Part shown: piece after piece, positions 43,030-52,021 of the stretch
Layout of the letters: every line of letters starts with the position of its first letter
Numbering within the stretch: position 1 is the stretch's first letter
Translations under genes and position numbers: made by a program
From: Frankia sp. RB7
GTDB lineage: Bacteria; Pseudomonadota; Alphaproteobacteria; Rhizobiales; Xanthobacteraceae
Assembly: GCA_030403585.1 (NCBI GenBank)
Contig: JAUEPE010000023.1
Coordinates: 1-64,000, forward strand
Length of the DNA: 64,000 bases
Direction of reading: 5' to 3'
Notes under the pieces: model-generated
Databases searched by the model: none
What the model was told of the DNA's origin: nothing
The model's input: the letters and a program-made list of their open reading frames with translations, nothing else

Positions 43030-43727
43030 CGGGGAATCATCTCCAATGCCTGCGACTTATAGAATCCGCTGGCGACGCGATGACTGCGGCCGAGCTGCCA
43101 GCGCTCCAGTCCCTCGTCCGACGTCAGAAGGCGCCTCAATTTCTGCTCGCCAACGGGCTCAATTGCCGGCGCGCGATCCCCGCGCGGGAAAAGCCGCCCG
43201 ACAGCATGCATCACGGCCAAGGCCGGCGTTTTCGGTGCGAACGTCACCAACACGGCCTCGGTGGTCCGCTCCGCCAGCCCTGCCATGATCCGGCACGTGT
43301 CCGCCGGGCGATAATGGATCAGGGAGTCCATCGCGACCACGAAGTCGAACTTGCCAAGCTTCGGGTCGAGCATGTCTCCGGACCGGAATTCGATAGTCGA
43401 GGGGTCGAGGTCCGACGGCAGACGCTCGCGCGCCACAGACACCAGCGTCGGTGACAGATCGATTGCGACCACGCGCGCGCCGCGGCGTGCGGCCTCGATC
43501 GATAGCGCGCCGGTGCCGCAACCGGCGTCGAGCAATCGCGCGCCGCTCATGCTCTGCGGCAGCCACGACAGCAGCGTGTTGCGCATCTCGTCGCGACCGG
43601 CGCGGACGGTTGCCCTGATGCGGCCGACCGGCGCGTCCGACGTCAGTTTGGCCCAGGCATCGACCGCGGTCCGGTCGAAATAGGTCTCAAGCTCACCACG
43701 CCGTTCGAGGTAGGTTGCGATGGACAT
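43026..43727 (-). CDS. bchM: Mg-protoporphyrin IX O-methyltransferase
   Basis: A 233-aa SAM-dependent enzyme. The SAM-binding motif is LLDAGCGTGALSIEAARRGA with VVAIDLSPTLV, and the family N-terminus is YLERRGELETYFDRTAVDAW. DSLIHYRPADTCRIMAGLAE follows. It methylates the C13 propionate of Mg-protoporphyrin, the step before the AcsF cyclase. It starts at the last base of bchL and overlaps lhaA. Confidence 0.96.
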   Translation of the reverse strand: MSIATYLERRGELETYFDRTAVDAWAKLTSDAPVGRIRATVRAGRDEMRNTLLSWLPQSMSGARLLDAGCGTGALSIEAARRGARVVAIDLSPTLVSVARERLPSDLDPSTIEFRSGDMLDPKLGKFDFVVAMDSLIHYRPADTCRIMAGLAERTTEAVLVTFAPKTPALAVMHAVGRLFPRGDRAPAIEPVGEQKLRRLLTSDEGLERWQLGRSHRVASGFYKSQALEMIPR

Positions 43728-44638
43728 CAGTCGAACCCCAGCAGATCGAATATCTCACGGTCCTTGAGCGACTTGGCCGGCAAGGGCTCGATCGTTCCGG
43801 CCCAGAGTTCGGCGGCAAGCCGCATATATTCGTCGGTGACAGCCTTCAGTTCGGGCGTCTCGTCCATTTCGAACAGCGTCGATTTCTTCAGGCGGCTCTT
43901 GCGGATGACGTCGAGATCGGGGAAATGAGCGACGCGCTTCAATCCTGCCTGTTCGTTGTAGCGGTCGATCTGATCGGTATCCTTGCTGCGGTTGGCGATG
44001 ACGCCGCCGAGCCGGACCCCGTAGTTCTTCGACTTGGCCTCGATCGCGGCGACGATACGGTTCATCGCGAAGATCGAGTCGAAATCATTGGCCGCGACGA
44101 TCAACGCGCGGTCGGAGTGCTGCAAAGGTGCTGCAAAGCCGCCGCAGACGACGTCACCGAGCACGTCGAAGATCACCACATCGGTGTCTTCGAGCAGATG
44201 GTGCTCCTTCAGGAGCTTCACGGTCTGGCCGACGACGTAGCCGCCGCAGCCGGTGCCGGCCGGCGGCCCACCCGCCTCCAGGCACATCACGCCGTTGTAG
44301 CCTTCGAACACGAAATCCTCGGGCCGGAGTTCCTCGGCATGGAAGTTAACGGATTCCAGCACGTCAATCACGGTCGGGACCAAGCGCTTCGTCAACGTGA
44401 AGGTCGAATCGTGTTTGGGATCGCAACCGATCTGGAGCACGCGCTTGCCTAGCTTCGAGAATGCGACCGACAGGTTCGACGACGTCGTGCTCTTGCCGAT
44501 GCCGCCCTTGCCGTAGACGGAGAAAACTTTTGCGGTGCCGATCTTGAGCTTGGGATCGAGCTGGACCTGCACGCTGCCCTCGCCGTCGCCACAGCAGGAC
44601 GGACTCTTGAGAGACGACGGCTTTGTCTGGATGTTCAT
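43727..44638 (-). CDS. bchL: Light-independent protochlorophyllide reductase iron protein
   Basis: A 303-aa NifH-like ATPase. The P-loop is VYGKGGIGKSTTSSN. The two cysteines that hold the shared [4Fe-4S] cluster are in GGPPAGTGCGGYVVG and FDVLGDVVCGGFAAPL. It feeds electrons to BchN-BchB. An N-terminal extension of about 35 residues precedes the core, as in other alphaproteobacteria. It overlaps bchH by four bases. Confidence 0.97.
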   Translation of the reverse strand: MNIQTKPSSLKSPSCCGDGEGSVQVQLDPKLKIGTAKVFSVYGKGGIGKSTTSSNLSVAFSKLGKRVLQIGCDPKHDSTFTLTKRLVPTVIDVLESVNFHAEELRPEDFVFEGYNGVMCLEAGGPPAGTGCGGYVVGQTVKLLKEHHLLEDTDVVIFDVLGDVVCGGFAAPLQHSDRALIVAANDFDSIFAMNRIVAAIEAKSKNYGVRLGGVIANRSKDTDQIDRYNEQAGLKRVAHFPDLDVIRKSRLKKSTLFEMDETPELKAVTDEYMRLAAELWAGTIEPLPAKSLKDREIFDLLGFD

Positions 44639-47600
44639 GCGGCAACTCCCACGCCTTCGAGGCGGTCTTCAAGCTCTTCGCCTGCCCTGCGCAGGACATC
44701 GAGCATCTCCGGATCGGGCGACCAGTATTTGCGTTCGTGCGCTTCGATCAGCCGGTTCGCGACCTTCGCCGAAGCCACGGGATTGAGCGAGGCCAGGCGT
44801 TCGCGCATTTCGGGATCGAGCATGAAGGTCTCGGTGAGCTGCCGGTAGACCCACGGCGCCACCTCGCCGGTCGTCGCCGACCAGCCCATCGTGTTGGTGA
44901 CATGCTCTTCGATCTGGCGAACGCCCTCATAGCCGTGCTTGAGCATGCCCTCGTACCATTTCGGATTGAGCATCCGGGTGCGGGTTTCCAGCGCGACCTG
45001 CTCCGACAGCATCCGAACCGTTCCCGCACCGCGGGTCTGGTCGCCGATATAGACCGGCGCGGACTGGCCGCCTTTGGCCATTCGCACCGCGCGGCTGATG
45101 CCGCCGAGCGTGTCGAAATAGTGATCGACCGTTGTGACGCCGAGCTCGACCGAGTCGAGATTCTGGTAGGCGAGATCGACGGTAGCGAGCGCGTTCTTCA
45201 ACAGCGCCGTCTGCTGCACCGGCTGGCCCTTGAGGCCATAGGCAAAACTCTTGCGGCGAGTATAAGTCTCGGCGAGTTCGTCCTCGTCCTCCCAGCGGCC
45301 ATTCTCGACCAGATGGTTGACGTTCGAACCATAGGCGCCGTCGGCATTGCCGAATACGCGCAAGGATGCGGTCTCCAGATCGCAATTATTGGCGGCCTGA
45401 AACGCGAGCGCGTGCTTGCGAACGAAATTCTGCTCGACCGGCTCATCGGCGGATGCGGCCAGAAAGCAGGCCTCGGCCAGCAGCCTGATCTGCAATGGCA
45501 ACAGATCGCGGAAGATGCCGGACATGGTGATGATGACGTCGATTCGCGGCCGGTTGAGCTGATCCAGCGGGATCAATTCCGCGCCGGTCAGGCGGCCATA
45601 GCCGTCAAAGCGCGGCTTTGCCCCGAGCAAAGCCATGGCTTGCCCGATCGGCGCACCCTCGTTCTTGAGATTGTCGGTGCCCCACAGCACGATCGCGACG
45701 GATTCCGGGATGCCGTGTCCTTCGCCGACGTGCTTGTCGATCAGCCGCTGCGCCTGGCTCGCGCCGTCCTGCACTGCAAAGGCGCTCGGAATACGGAACG
45801 GATCGAAGCCGTGGAGATTGCGCCCCGTCGGCAGGATGGCCGGCGTGCGCAGAAGATCGCCGCCCGGCGCAGGACGAATGAACTTGCCGTCGAGCGCATG
45901 CAGGATCGCGGGCAGTTCGTGGTCCTGCTGGAGAATGCGATCGATGCCGGCCAACTTCTTGTATAGGGCCAGTGCGGTGCCATCACGCGCAGCCAATGCT
46001 TCCGGCGCCTGGCCGGTCACCAGCGCTTCGAGGATCGATTTGTCCGGACGCGCGCCGTGCGACGCATCCGCAACCGCCTGTAACATCTCGACGCGCTGTT
46101 CGACCGACGGTGTTTCACCGACGACGTGCAGGCCATGCGGGATCAGCGTGTATTCGAGCTCAAGCACGGCTTCCGACAGTTTGCCGACCGCTGCGGCCGG
46201 ATCAATCCAGGCGGGGGCCGCCTCGGTCAGCTCGAGAGCACTGGCCTGGGCCTGAATCAATGTCGCGAGATCGCCGTGCTCCGTGTCGTCATCCGGAGAA
46301 AGTCCACGCCAACGCTCGATCGAAGCCTTCAACTCAACCAGACCCTTGTAGAGTCCGGCATGCGCGACCGGCGGCGTCAAATAGCTGATCAGAGTCGCGG
46401 CCGAACGGCGCTTGGCGATCGTGCCTTCGGACGGGTTGTTCGAGGCATAGAGATAGAGGTTCGGCAGGTCGCCGATCATGCGGTCCGGCCAGCATGCGCC
46501 GGAGAGACCGGCCTGCTTGCCCGGCATGAATTCGAGCGCGCCGTGGGTTCCGAAATGCAGGACGGCGCCGGTGCCGAAATCCTCGCGCAGCCAGCGATAG
46601 AAGGCCGAGAAGGCATGCGTCGGCGCAAAGCCCTTCTCGAATAACAGCCGCATCGGATCGCCTTCGTATCCGAACGCAGGCTGGATCCCGACGAAGACGT
46701 TGCCGAAGCGCTCACCGAGCACGAAGATCGAGCTGCCGTCGCTCTGCTGCTTGCCGGGCGCCGGGCCCCATTGCGCTTCGATCTGGCGTAGCCATTTTTC
46801 GTTCCGAACGTGATCGCCGGCCGGAATTCTGGCGTGGACGTTAGCATCGGCGCCGAAGCGAGCGGCGTTGCCGACCACGATGCGCTCCCGCAACGCGTCG
46901 GCACTTTCGGGCACCTCGACCTGATAGCCCTCGTGCTTCATTGCGGAGAGCGTACGGTGGAGTGATTCGAACACAGAGAGGAACGCCGCGGTACCAGTGT
47001 TGCCTGCATTCGGCGGGAAGTTGAACAGGACGATCGCGACCTTGCGATCCCGGCGCTCCGAACGGCGCGTCGCGACCAGGCGCGCCGTCCGCGCCGCCAG
47101 CATGTCGGCGCGCTCGCTGCACACGTGCATTTTACCGCCGGTCTCGGCCGATGCAAAAATACAGGCGCGCTCACAGCCGGTGCAAGAGGCGCCAGCCCCG
47201 TCGGAGCGACCGCCATAAACCATCGGCCCCGCCGCACCGTCGAGTTCGGGGATCGCCACCATGATGGTGCTCTCCACCGGCATAAGACCGCGATCCGAAG
47301 CCCCCCATTGCTCAAGCGTCTGGAATTCGACGGGATGTGCCGACAGATAAGGCACGTCTAGCTTGGCGAGAATGTCCTCGGCCGCCCGGGAGTCGTTGTA
47401 GGCGGGACCACCGACCAGCGAGAAACCGGTGAGCGAGACCACCGCATCGACGACGCTGCGGCCTTCTTTCATGAAGAAGCGCTCGATCGCCGGGCGCTGA
47501 TCGAGACCGCTGGCGAAAGCGGGAATGACGCGCAGCCCCCTCGCCTCGAACGCCGCGATCACACCATCATAGTGACCGGTATTTCCGGCCAGCAGATAGG

Positions 47601-48363
47601 AGCGCAACAACAGAAGGCCGACGGTGCCGCGCTTGCCGGCCGGGACAGGCAGTAGATCGGCGGTGTCGGCGATGCGTCCCTTGAAGCGCGGGTGGTAGAC
47701 GCCGATGTCGGCATAGTCCACCGGCGCCTCCGCCTTCACGATGCCGCGCAGGCCGCGGCGCGGTCCCTCCGCATACCGATCGACCAGCAGGCGGACCATG
47801 TTGGCGATGTTCTGCTCGGAGCCAGCAAGCCAGTATTGCAAAGTCAGGAAATAGGCACGCATGTCCTGAGCGGTGCCGGGGATAAAGCGAAGCAACTTCG
47901 GCAGTTGCCGCAGCATCTTCATCTCACCCTTGCCGCCGGGACTACCTTTACGATTTCCGCGCAGCTTCTTCAGCCAGGCGATGGCGCCGAGCGCCTCGCC
48001 GCTCATGTCGAACTTGCCGACGCGCGTGAGCTTGACGATCTCAGCCGCCGACATGCAACAGATCATCGCGTCGCAATCATTGCGCCGCGCAACGAGTGCC
48101 GGCATCACGGCGCGAACGTGATCGTCGAGAAACAGCATGGTGGCGATCACGATGTCGCCGCGGGCGATGTCGGCCTTGCAGCGATCGAGCGCTACGTCGT
48201 CGGTGCCCCATTCGTCCGCGGAATGAACCGCGAGTACCAGTCCCGGGAAGTTCCTCCTCAACAGTGCCTGCGCACGCGCAGCCGCGCCGGACAGATGGCT
48301 GTCCATGGTCACGACGACGACCCGTAGAGGCGTCGCGTCAGCGGGCGTAATGCGCTTTGGCAT
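44635..48363 (-). CDS. bchH: Magnesium chelatase subunit H
   Basis: A 1242-aa porphyrin-binding subunit that inserts Mg into protoporphyrin IX with BchI and BchD (not in this window). It opens PLRVVVVTMDSHLSGAA. Recognisable blocks are FNFPPNAGNTGTAAFLSVF, the central VLHFGTHGALEFMPGKQAGL and VRMLSEQVALETRTRMLNPKW towards the C-terminus. The ATG at 48363 overlaps the end of bchB by 26 bases. BchH also presents Mg-protoporphyrin to the methyltransferase BchM encoded two genes downstream. Confidence 0.97.
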   Translation of the reverse strand: MPKRITPADATPLRVVVVTMDSHLSGAAARAQALLRRNFPGLVLAVHSADEWGTDDVALDRCKADIARGDIVIATMLFLDDHVRAVMPALVARRNDCDAMICCMSAAEIVKLTRVGKFDMSGEALGAIAWLKKLRGNRKGSPGGKGEMKMLRQLPKLLRFIPGTAQDMRAYFLTLQYWLAGSEQNIANMVRLLVDRYAEGPRRGLRGIVKAEAPVDYADIGVYHPRFKGRIADTADLLPVPAGKRGTVGLLLLRSYLLAGNTGHYDGVIAAFEARGLRVIPAFASGLDQRPAIERFFMKEGRSVVDAVVSLTGFSLVGGPAYNDSRAAEDILAKLDVPYLSAHPVEFQTLEQWGASDRGLMPVESTIMVAIPELDGAAGPMVYGGRSDGAGASCTGCERACIFASAETGGKMHVCSERADMLAARTARLVATRRSERRDRKVAIVLFNFPPNAGNTGTAAFLSVFESLHRTLSAMKHEGYQVEVPESADALRERIVVGNAARFGADANVHARIPAGDHVRNEKWLRQIEAQWGPAPGKQQSDGSSIFVLGERFGNVFVGIQPAFGYEGDPMRLLFEKGFAPTHAFSAFYRWLREDFGTGAVLHFGTHGALEFMPGKQAGLSGACWPDRMIGDLPNLYLYASNNPSEGTIAKRRSAATLISYLTPPVAHAGLYKGLVELKASIERWRGLSPDDDTEHGDLATLIQAQASALELTEAAPAWIDPAAAVGKLSEAVLELEYTLIPHGLHVVGETPSVEQRVEMLQAVADASHGARPDKSILEALVTGQAPEALAARDGTALALYKKLAGIDRILQQDHELPAILHALDGKFIRPAPGGDLLRTPAILPTGRNLHGFDPFRIPSAFAVQDGASQAQRLIDKHVGEGHGIPESVAIVLWGTDNLKNEGAPIGQAMALLGAKPRFDGYGRLTGAELIPLDQLNRPRIDVIITMSGIFRDLLPLQIRLLAEACFLAASADEPVEQNFVRKHALAFQAANNCDLETASLRVFGNADGAYGSNVNHLVENGRWEDEDELAETYTRRKSFAYGLKGQPVQQTALLKNALATVDLAYQNLDSVELGVTTVDHYFDTLGGISRAVRMAKGGQSAPVYIGDQTRGAGTVRMLSEQVALETRTRMLNPKWYEGMLKHGYEGVRQIEEHVTNTMGWSATTGEVAPWVYRQLTETFMLDPEMRERLASLNPVASAKVANRLIEAHERKYWSPDPEMLDVLRRAGEELEDRLEGVGVAA

Positions 48364-49903
48364 CGTAGAGCGTCTCAATGGTTATGGTGGCAACGCCGTT
48401 TTCATTGGCGAAACGTTCGGTGTTACGGCGCGCCTTGCCGCGAACGAAGAACGGGATTTTGTGCAGCTCTTTCTCGGCGTCCGCCGCCCAGACGGCCGCG
48501 ATATTCGACGCAAGGACGGATACCTGAACCGGCCGATCAGCCACGGGCGCTGAATGGCCCGCGCCCAGATGCGACGGCACCGCTCCGTCCTTGAATTCGA
48601 AATCATCCTTGAACATCGCCAGCAGGTGCTCTTCGAGGCCCATCATCAGCGGATGCACCCAGGTATCGAAGATCACGTTGGCTCCCTCAAACCCCATCTG
48701 CGGTGCATAGCGTGCCGGAAAGTCCTGCACATGCACCGGCGCTGAGATCACGGCACAGGGAACGCCGAGGCGCTTTGCGATATGCCGCTCCATCTGCGTC
48801 CCCAGCACCAGCTCGGGCTGCAGTTCCGCAACCTTCGCCTCGACTTCGAGATAGTCGTCGGTGATCAGCGGTTCGACGTCGTAGCGCTTGGCCGCCTCGC
48901 GGATTTCGCGGCCGAACTCGCGGCTGTAGGTGCCGAGCCCAACAACCTTGAAGCCAAGCTCGTCGGATGCAATGCGTGCGGCAGCAACGGCATGGGTGGC
49001 GTCGCCAAAGATGAAGACCCGCTTGCCGGTGAGGTAGGTCGAGTCGACCGAACGCGAGTACCACGGCAGCCGGGTCGCGTCCGTGGCCAGGGTCGCCGAA
49101 GCATCGACGCCGGCGAGCTTCGCGACCTCTTCGACGAATTCACGGGTGGCCGATACACCAATTGGAACGGTTTTAGTAAAGGATTGACCAAAAGTCCGTT
49201 GCAGCCAGGAGGCGGCCTGGCCCGCGATTTCGGGATAGAGCACGACATTGAAGTCGGCTTCGCCCAATCTCGCGATATCGGTCGGTGTAGCCCCCATCGG
49301 AGCCGTGACGTTCACATCGATGCCAAGCTTTGCCAGCAACGAGGTGATCTCGACGATATCGTCGCGATGACGGAAGCCGAGTGCAGTTGGGCCAAGCAGA
49401 TTGCAGCGAGCACGCACTCCGGCAGCGCGCTGCGGGCGCGGTATTCCCGGCGCCGGCGCCGACGGCCCGGCGAGCGCGCGCACCAATTGATAGAACGTTT
49501 CGGCCGCGCCCCAATTTTCCTTGCGCTGATAGGCCGGCAGATCGACGGCCACAACAGGGATCGGGAGATCGAGCGCACGCGCCAGACCACCGGGATCGTC
49601 CTGGATCAACGACCCGGTGCAGGACGCGCCGACGAGCATCGCTTGCGGTTGGAAGCGATCATAGGCTTTTTGGGCCGCGTTCTTGAACAGTTCGGCGGTG
49701 TCACCGCCGAGATCCCGCGCGGAAAACGTCGTGTAGGTCACGGGTGGGCGTCGGTCGCGGCGTTCGATCATCGTGAACAGCAGATCCGCGTAGGTATCGC
49801 CCTGCGGCGCGTGCAGGACATAGTGCAGGCCGTCCATTCCCGTGGCGACGCGCATCGCGCCGACGTGGGGAGGTCCTTCATATGTCCACACGGTAAGCTG
49901 CAT
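48338..49903 (-). CDS. bchB: Light-independent protochlorophyllide reductase subunit B
   Basis: A 521-aa NifK-like subunit. The opening MQLTVWTYEGPPHVGAMRVA, the aspartate cluster ligand in APQGDTYADLLFTMIERR and the cysteine in LVGASCTGSLIQDDP are diagnostic. The C-terminal protochlorophyllide-reductase extension is present (PFFVRGKARRNTERFA). A two-base gap follows bchN (TGATCATG). It forms the catalytic heterotetramer with BchN. Confidence 0.97.
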   Translation of the reverse strand: MQLTVWTYEGPPHVGAMRVATGMDGLHYVLHAPQGDTYADLLFTMIERRDRRPPVTYTTFSARDLGGDTAELFKNAAQKAYDRFQPQAMLVGASCTGSLIQDDPGGLARALDLPIPVVAVDLPAYQRKENWGAAETFYQLVRALAGPSAPAPGIPRPQRAAGVRARCNLLGPTALGFRHRDDIVEITSLLAKLGIDVNVTAPMGATPTDIARLGEADFNVVLYPEIAGQAASWLQRTFGQSFTKTVPIGVSATREFVEEVAKLAGVDASATLATDATRLPWYSRSVDSTYLTGKRVFIFGDATHAVAAARIASDELGFKVVGLGTYSREFGREIREAAKRYDVEPLITDDYLEVEAKVAELQPELVLGTQMERHIAKRLGVPCAVISAPVHVQDFPARYAPQMGFEGANVIFDTWVHPLMMGLEEHLLAMFKDDFEFKDGAVPSHLGAGHSAPVADRPVQVSVLASNIAAVWAADAEKELHKIPFFVRGKARRNTERFANENGVATITIETLYDAKAHYAR

Positions 49904-49905
49904 GA

Positions 49906-51189
49906 TCAGGCCACCAGTTTCGCGCGGCGCACCAGGGGGCGCGCAAACAGTTCGGCAAGATCGGCCGCCTGCTCGTAGCCCTGGATGGGCGTGAACACGA
50001 GCTCGATCGACCATTTCGTGGTGATGCCTTCGGCCTCCAGCGGATTGGCAAGTCCAAGCCCGCACACCACCAAATCCGGGCGTGCGGCGCGGCAGCGGTC
50101 GAGCTGCAAATCGACGTCCTGCCCTTCCGACAGCACGACATCATCCGGCAGCAGCCTGAGTTCTTCGGCGAGATGCTCGCGGTGGAGATAGGGCGTTCCG
50201 ACCTCGACCAGTTGCATCGACAACTCGCGTGACAGGAACCGCGCCAGTGGGATTTCGAGCTGGGAGTCCGGGAACAGAAATATGCGGCGGCCGCCGAGTT
50301 GATCGCGATAACGAACCAGCGCTCGCTCCGCCCTGATACGATGGGGTCCCGTGACCGTCTCGAACGACGCGGGCGCGACACCGAACGCATCGGCCGCTGC
50401 ACGCAGCCAAGCTGTTGTGCCTTCCACACCCAGCGGGAACGGCGCGGCCAACCGCACGGCGCCGCGATCTTCCAGCGCGCGCGCCGTGTCGGCGAGGAAG
50501 GGTTGAGCCAGGAGAAATTTGGTGTTCGGTCCGATCTCAGGAAGTGCCGCCGAGTTTCGCGGAGGCAGGAACTGCACGGCGCCAATGCCGAGCGCATCGA
50601 ACAGGCGGATAAACTGGTCCTCGACCACATCGGCCAGCGAGCCCACGATCAGCAATTGGTCCTCGCTCGTTCCGTTCGGGGGGGCCGCGGGAACGAGCGA
50701 GGCGAGACAGGCATCCTCGCCTTGCGTGAATGTTGTCTCGATACCACTGCCCGAGTAATTGAGAATGCGGACTGCGGGCGAGAATTTCTGCGACAGCCGC
50801 AATGCGGCACGCGACAAATCGAGCTTGATGACTTCGGACGGACAGGAGCCGACCAGAAACAACAGCCGGATGTCCGGCCGCCGCGCGATCAGCTGAGCCA
50901 CGATGCGATCCAATTCGTCATTGGCATCGGTGAGCCCGGCGAGGTCCTTCTCTTCCATGATCGCAGTCGCAAATCGAGGCTCGGCGAAGATCATGACGCC
51001 GGCGGCGGACTGAATCAGATGCGCGCAGGTGCGCGAGCCCACCACCAGGAAGAAGGCGTCCTGGATCTTTCGATGCAGCCAGACGATGCCGGTCAGCCCG
51101 CAGAACACCTCGCGCTGGCCGCTCTCGCGACGAATCGATTTGGGCGCGACATCTGCTGCGACCTGACATCCCTGCACATGCACATTCAT
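49906..51189 (-). CDS. bchN: Light-independent protochlorophyllide reductase subunit N
   Basis: A 427-aa NifD-like subunit. Cluster cysteines lie in REVFCGLTGIVWLHRKIQD, FFLVVGSRTCAHLIQSAAG and RLLFLVGSCPSEVIKLDL. It reduces ring D of protochlorophyllide together with BchB and BchL and works in the dark; the cluster is oxygen-sensitive. Its ATG overlaps the bchF stop by four bases. Confidence 0.97.
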   Translation of the reverse strand: MNVHVQGCQVAADVAPKSIRRESGQREVFCGLTGIVWLHRKIQDAFFLVVGSRTCAHLIQSAAGVMIFAEPRFATAIMEEKDLAGLTDANDELDRIVAQLIARRPDIRLLFLVGSCPSEVIKLDLSRAALRLSQKFSPAVRILNYSGSGIETTFTQGEDACLASLVPAAPPNGTSEDQLLIVGSLADVVEDQFIRLFDALGIGAVQFLPPRNSAALPEIGPNTKFLLAQPFLADTARALEDRGAVRLAAPFPLGVEGTTAWLRAAADAFGVAPASFETVTGPHRIRAERALVRYRDQLGGRRIFLFPDSQLEIPLARFLSRELSMQLVEVGTPYLHREHLAEELRLLPDDVVLSEGQDVDLQLDRCRAARPDLVVCGLGLANPLEAEGITTKWSIELVFTPIQGYEQAADLAELFARPLVRRAKLVA

Positions 51190-51668
51190 GCCCGGCTCCC
51201 CGAAATCGATGGAGGTGTCGGTGATGCAATGCGTTCGTCACGCCGCGCCGCACGCAGCTTCAATACGAACTGCGCGGCATTGACGAAATAGGACGCGTAC
51301 GCCGTCAGTGCGAGGAGCATCTGTTCGCGCTGGCCGCCGATCCCGGCGTACAACGCGATGAGGTAGCCGGTGTGCAGTGCCAGCACGAGGAAGCTGAATA
51401 CGTCTTCCCAGAAAAAGGCGGGCGCAAACAGATAGCAGCCGAAAACTTCACGTTCCCAGATCGAACCGGTGATCATGATCGCGTAGAGCACGAGAGTCTT
51501 GACAACGATTGACGCCGTCGCGACGGCAAAGCCTTCGCCGGTGAGGAGATAGCGAAGCACCAGCGTCAGGCTGATCAGGAAAACGGCGAACTGAATTGGC
51601 GCGAGGACGCCCTGTACCAGAGTCCACCTTGTTGCATCGCGGCGAAGGCGCTGTTCGGGTGTGTACAA
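51186..51668 (-). CDS. bchF: 3-vinyl bacteriochlorophyllide hydratase
   Basis: A 160-aa membrane protein (four helices) that hydrates the 3-vinyl group, a late step specific to bacteriochlorophyll. Family core: YTPEQRLRRDATRWTLVQGV, then FGCYLFAPAFFWEDVFSFLV and YASYFVNAAQFVLKLRAARR. The start is placed at a TTG (51668), because no ATG or GTG is in frame between the upstream PpsR box and the conserved core. The length then matches the family. It is the first gene of the fourteen-gene leftward operon, so its promoter drives pigment and reaction-centre assembly genes. Confidence 0.9.
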   Translation of the reverse strand: MYTPEQRLRRDATRWTLVQGVLAPIQFAVFLISLTLVLRYLLTGEGFAVATASIVVKTLVLYAIMITGSIWEREVFGCYLFAPAFFWEDVFSFLVLALHTGYLIALYAGIGGQREQMLLALTAYASYFVNAAQFVLKLRAARRDERIASPTPPSISGSRA

Positions 51669-51766
51669 GGGCCTAAGTGATTGGTCTGTCGAACGGGCTC
51701 GCGATGCGACGTCTCCAATCTGCGAAATTCCATTCGCAGTCGCAGCGACATATTCACCTGGTGAAC

Positions 51767-51784
51767 TGTAAAGATTGTTTGACA
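51767..51784. promoter_or_regulatory. PpsR box TGT-N12-ACA upstream of bchF
   Basis: TGTAAAGATTGTTTGACA is an exact TGT-N12-ACA palindromic PpsR/CrtJ target. It lies 99 bases upstream of the bchF start, in the 353-base divergent gap between bchF and ppaA. PpsR here would control the whole bchF-hemA operon. Confidence 0.82.
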
Positions 51785-51947
51785 GTCCTGCATCACGGTG
51801 CTGCGATATTGGCTGGGGAAAGCGAGCAGCTGCCGGCGTAGGGTCGCCGAGGTCGGGGAAGTCGCCGCTTTTAGCTGCTCGAAGTTGCACCGCGCCACTC
51901 CCTAAGTGCGGGCTTGATGGAAGAAGGCTAAACCTCACTTCAAGAAC

Positions 51948-51965
51948 TGTCAACTAAACCATACG
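51948..51965. promoter_or_regulatory. Imperfect PpsR box upstream of ppaA
   Basis: TGTCAACTAAACCATACG matches TGT-N12-ACA except for the last base (G). It sits 57 bases upstream of ppaA and 164 bases from the exact box. PpsR binds cooperatively to paired boxes, so the pair could form one control unit for both directions. Confidence 0.5.
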
Positions 51966-52021
51966 TAAATTAAACTTGACGGTTTTTGGAATAAGGGACT
52001 TAATGTTGGGGGGAGTGAGAT

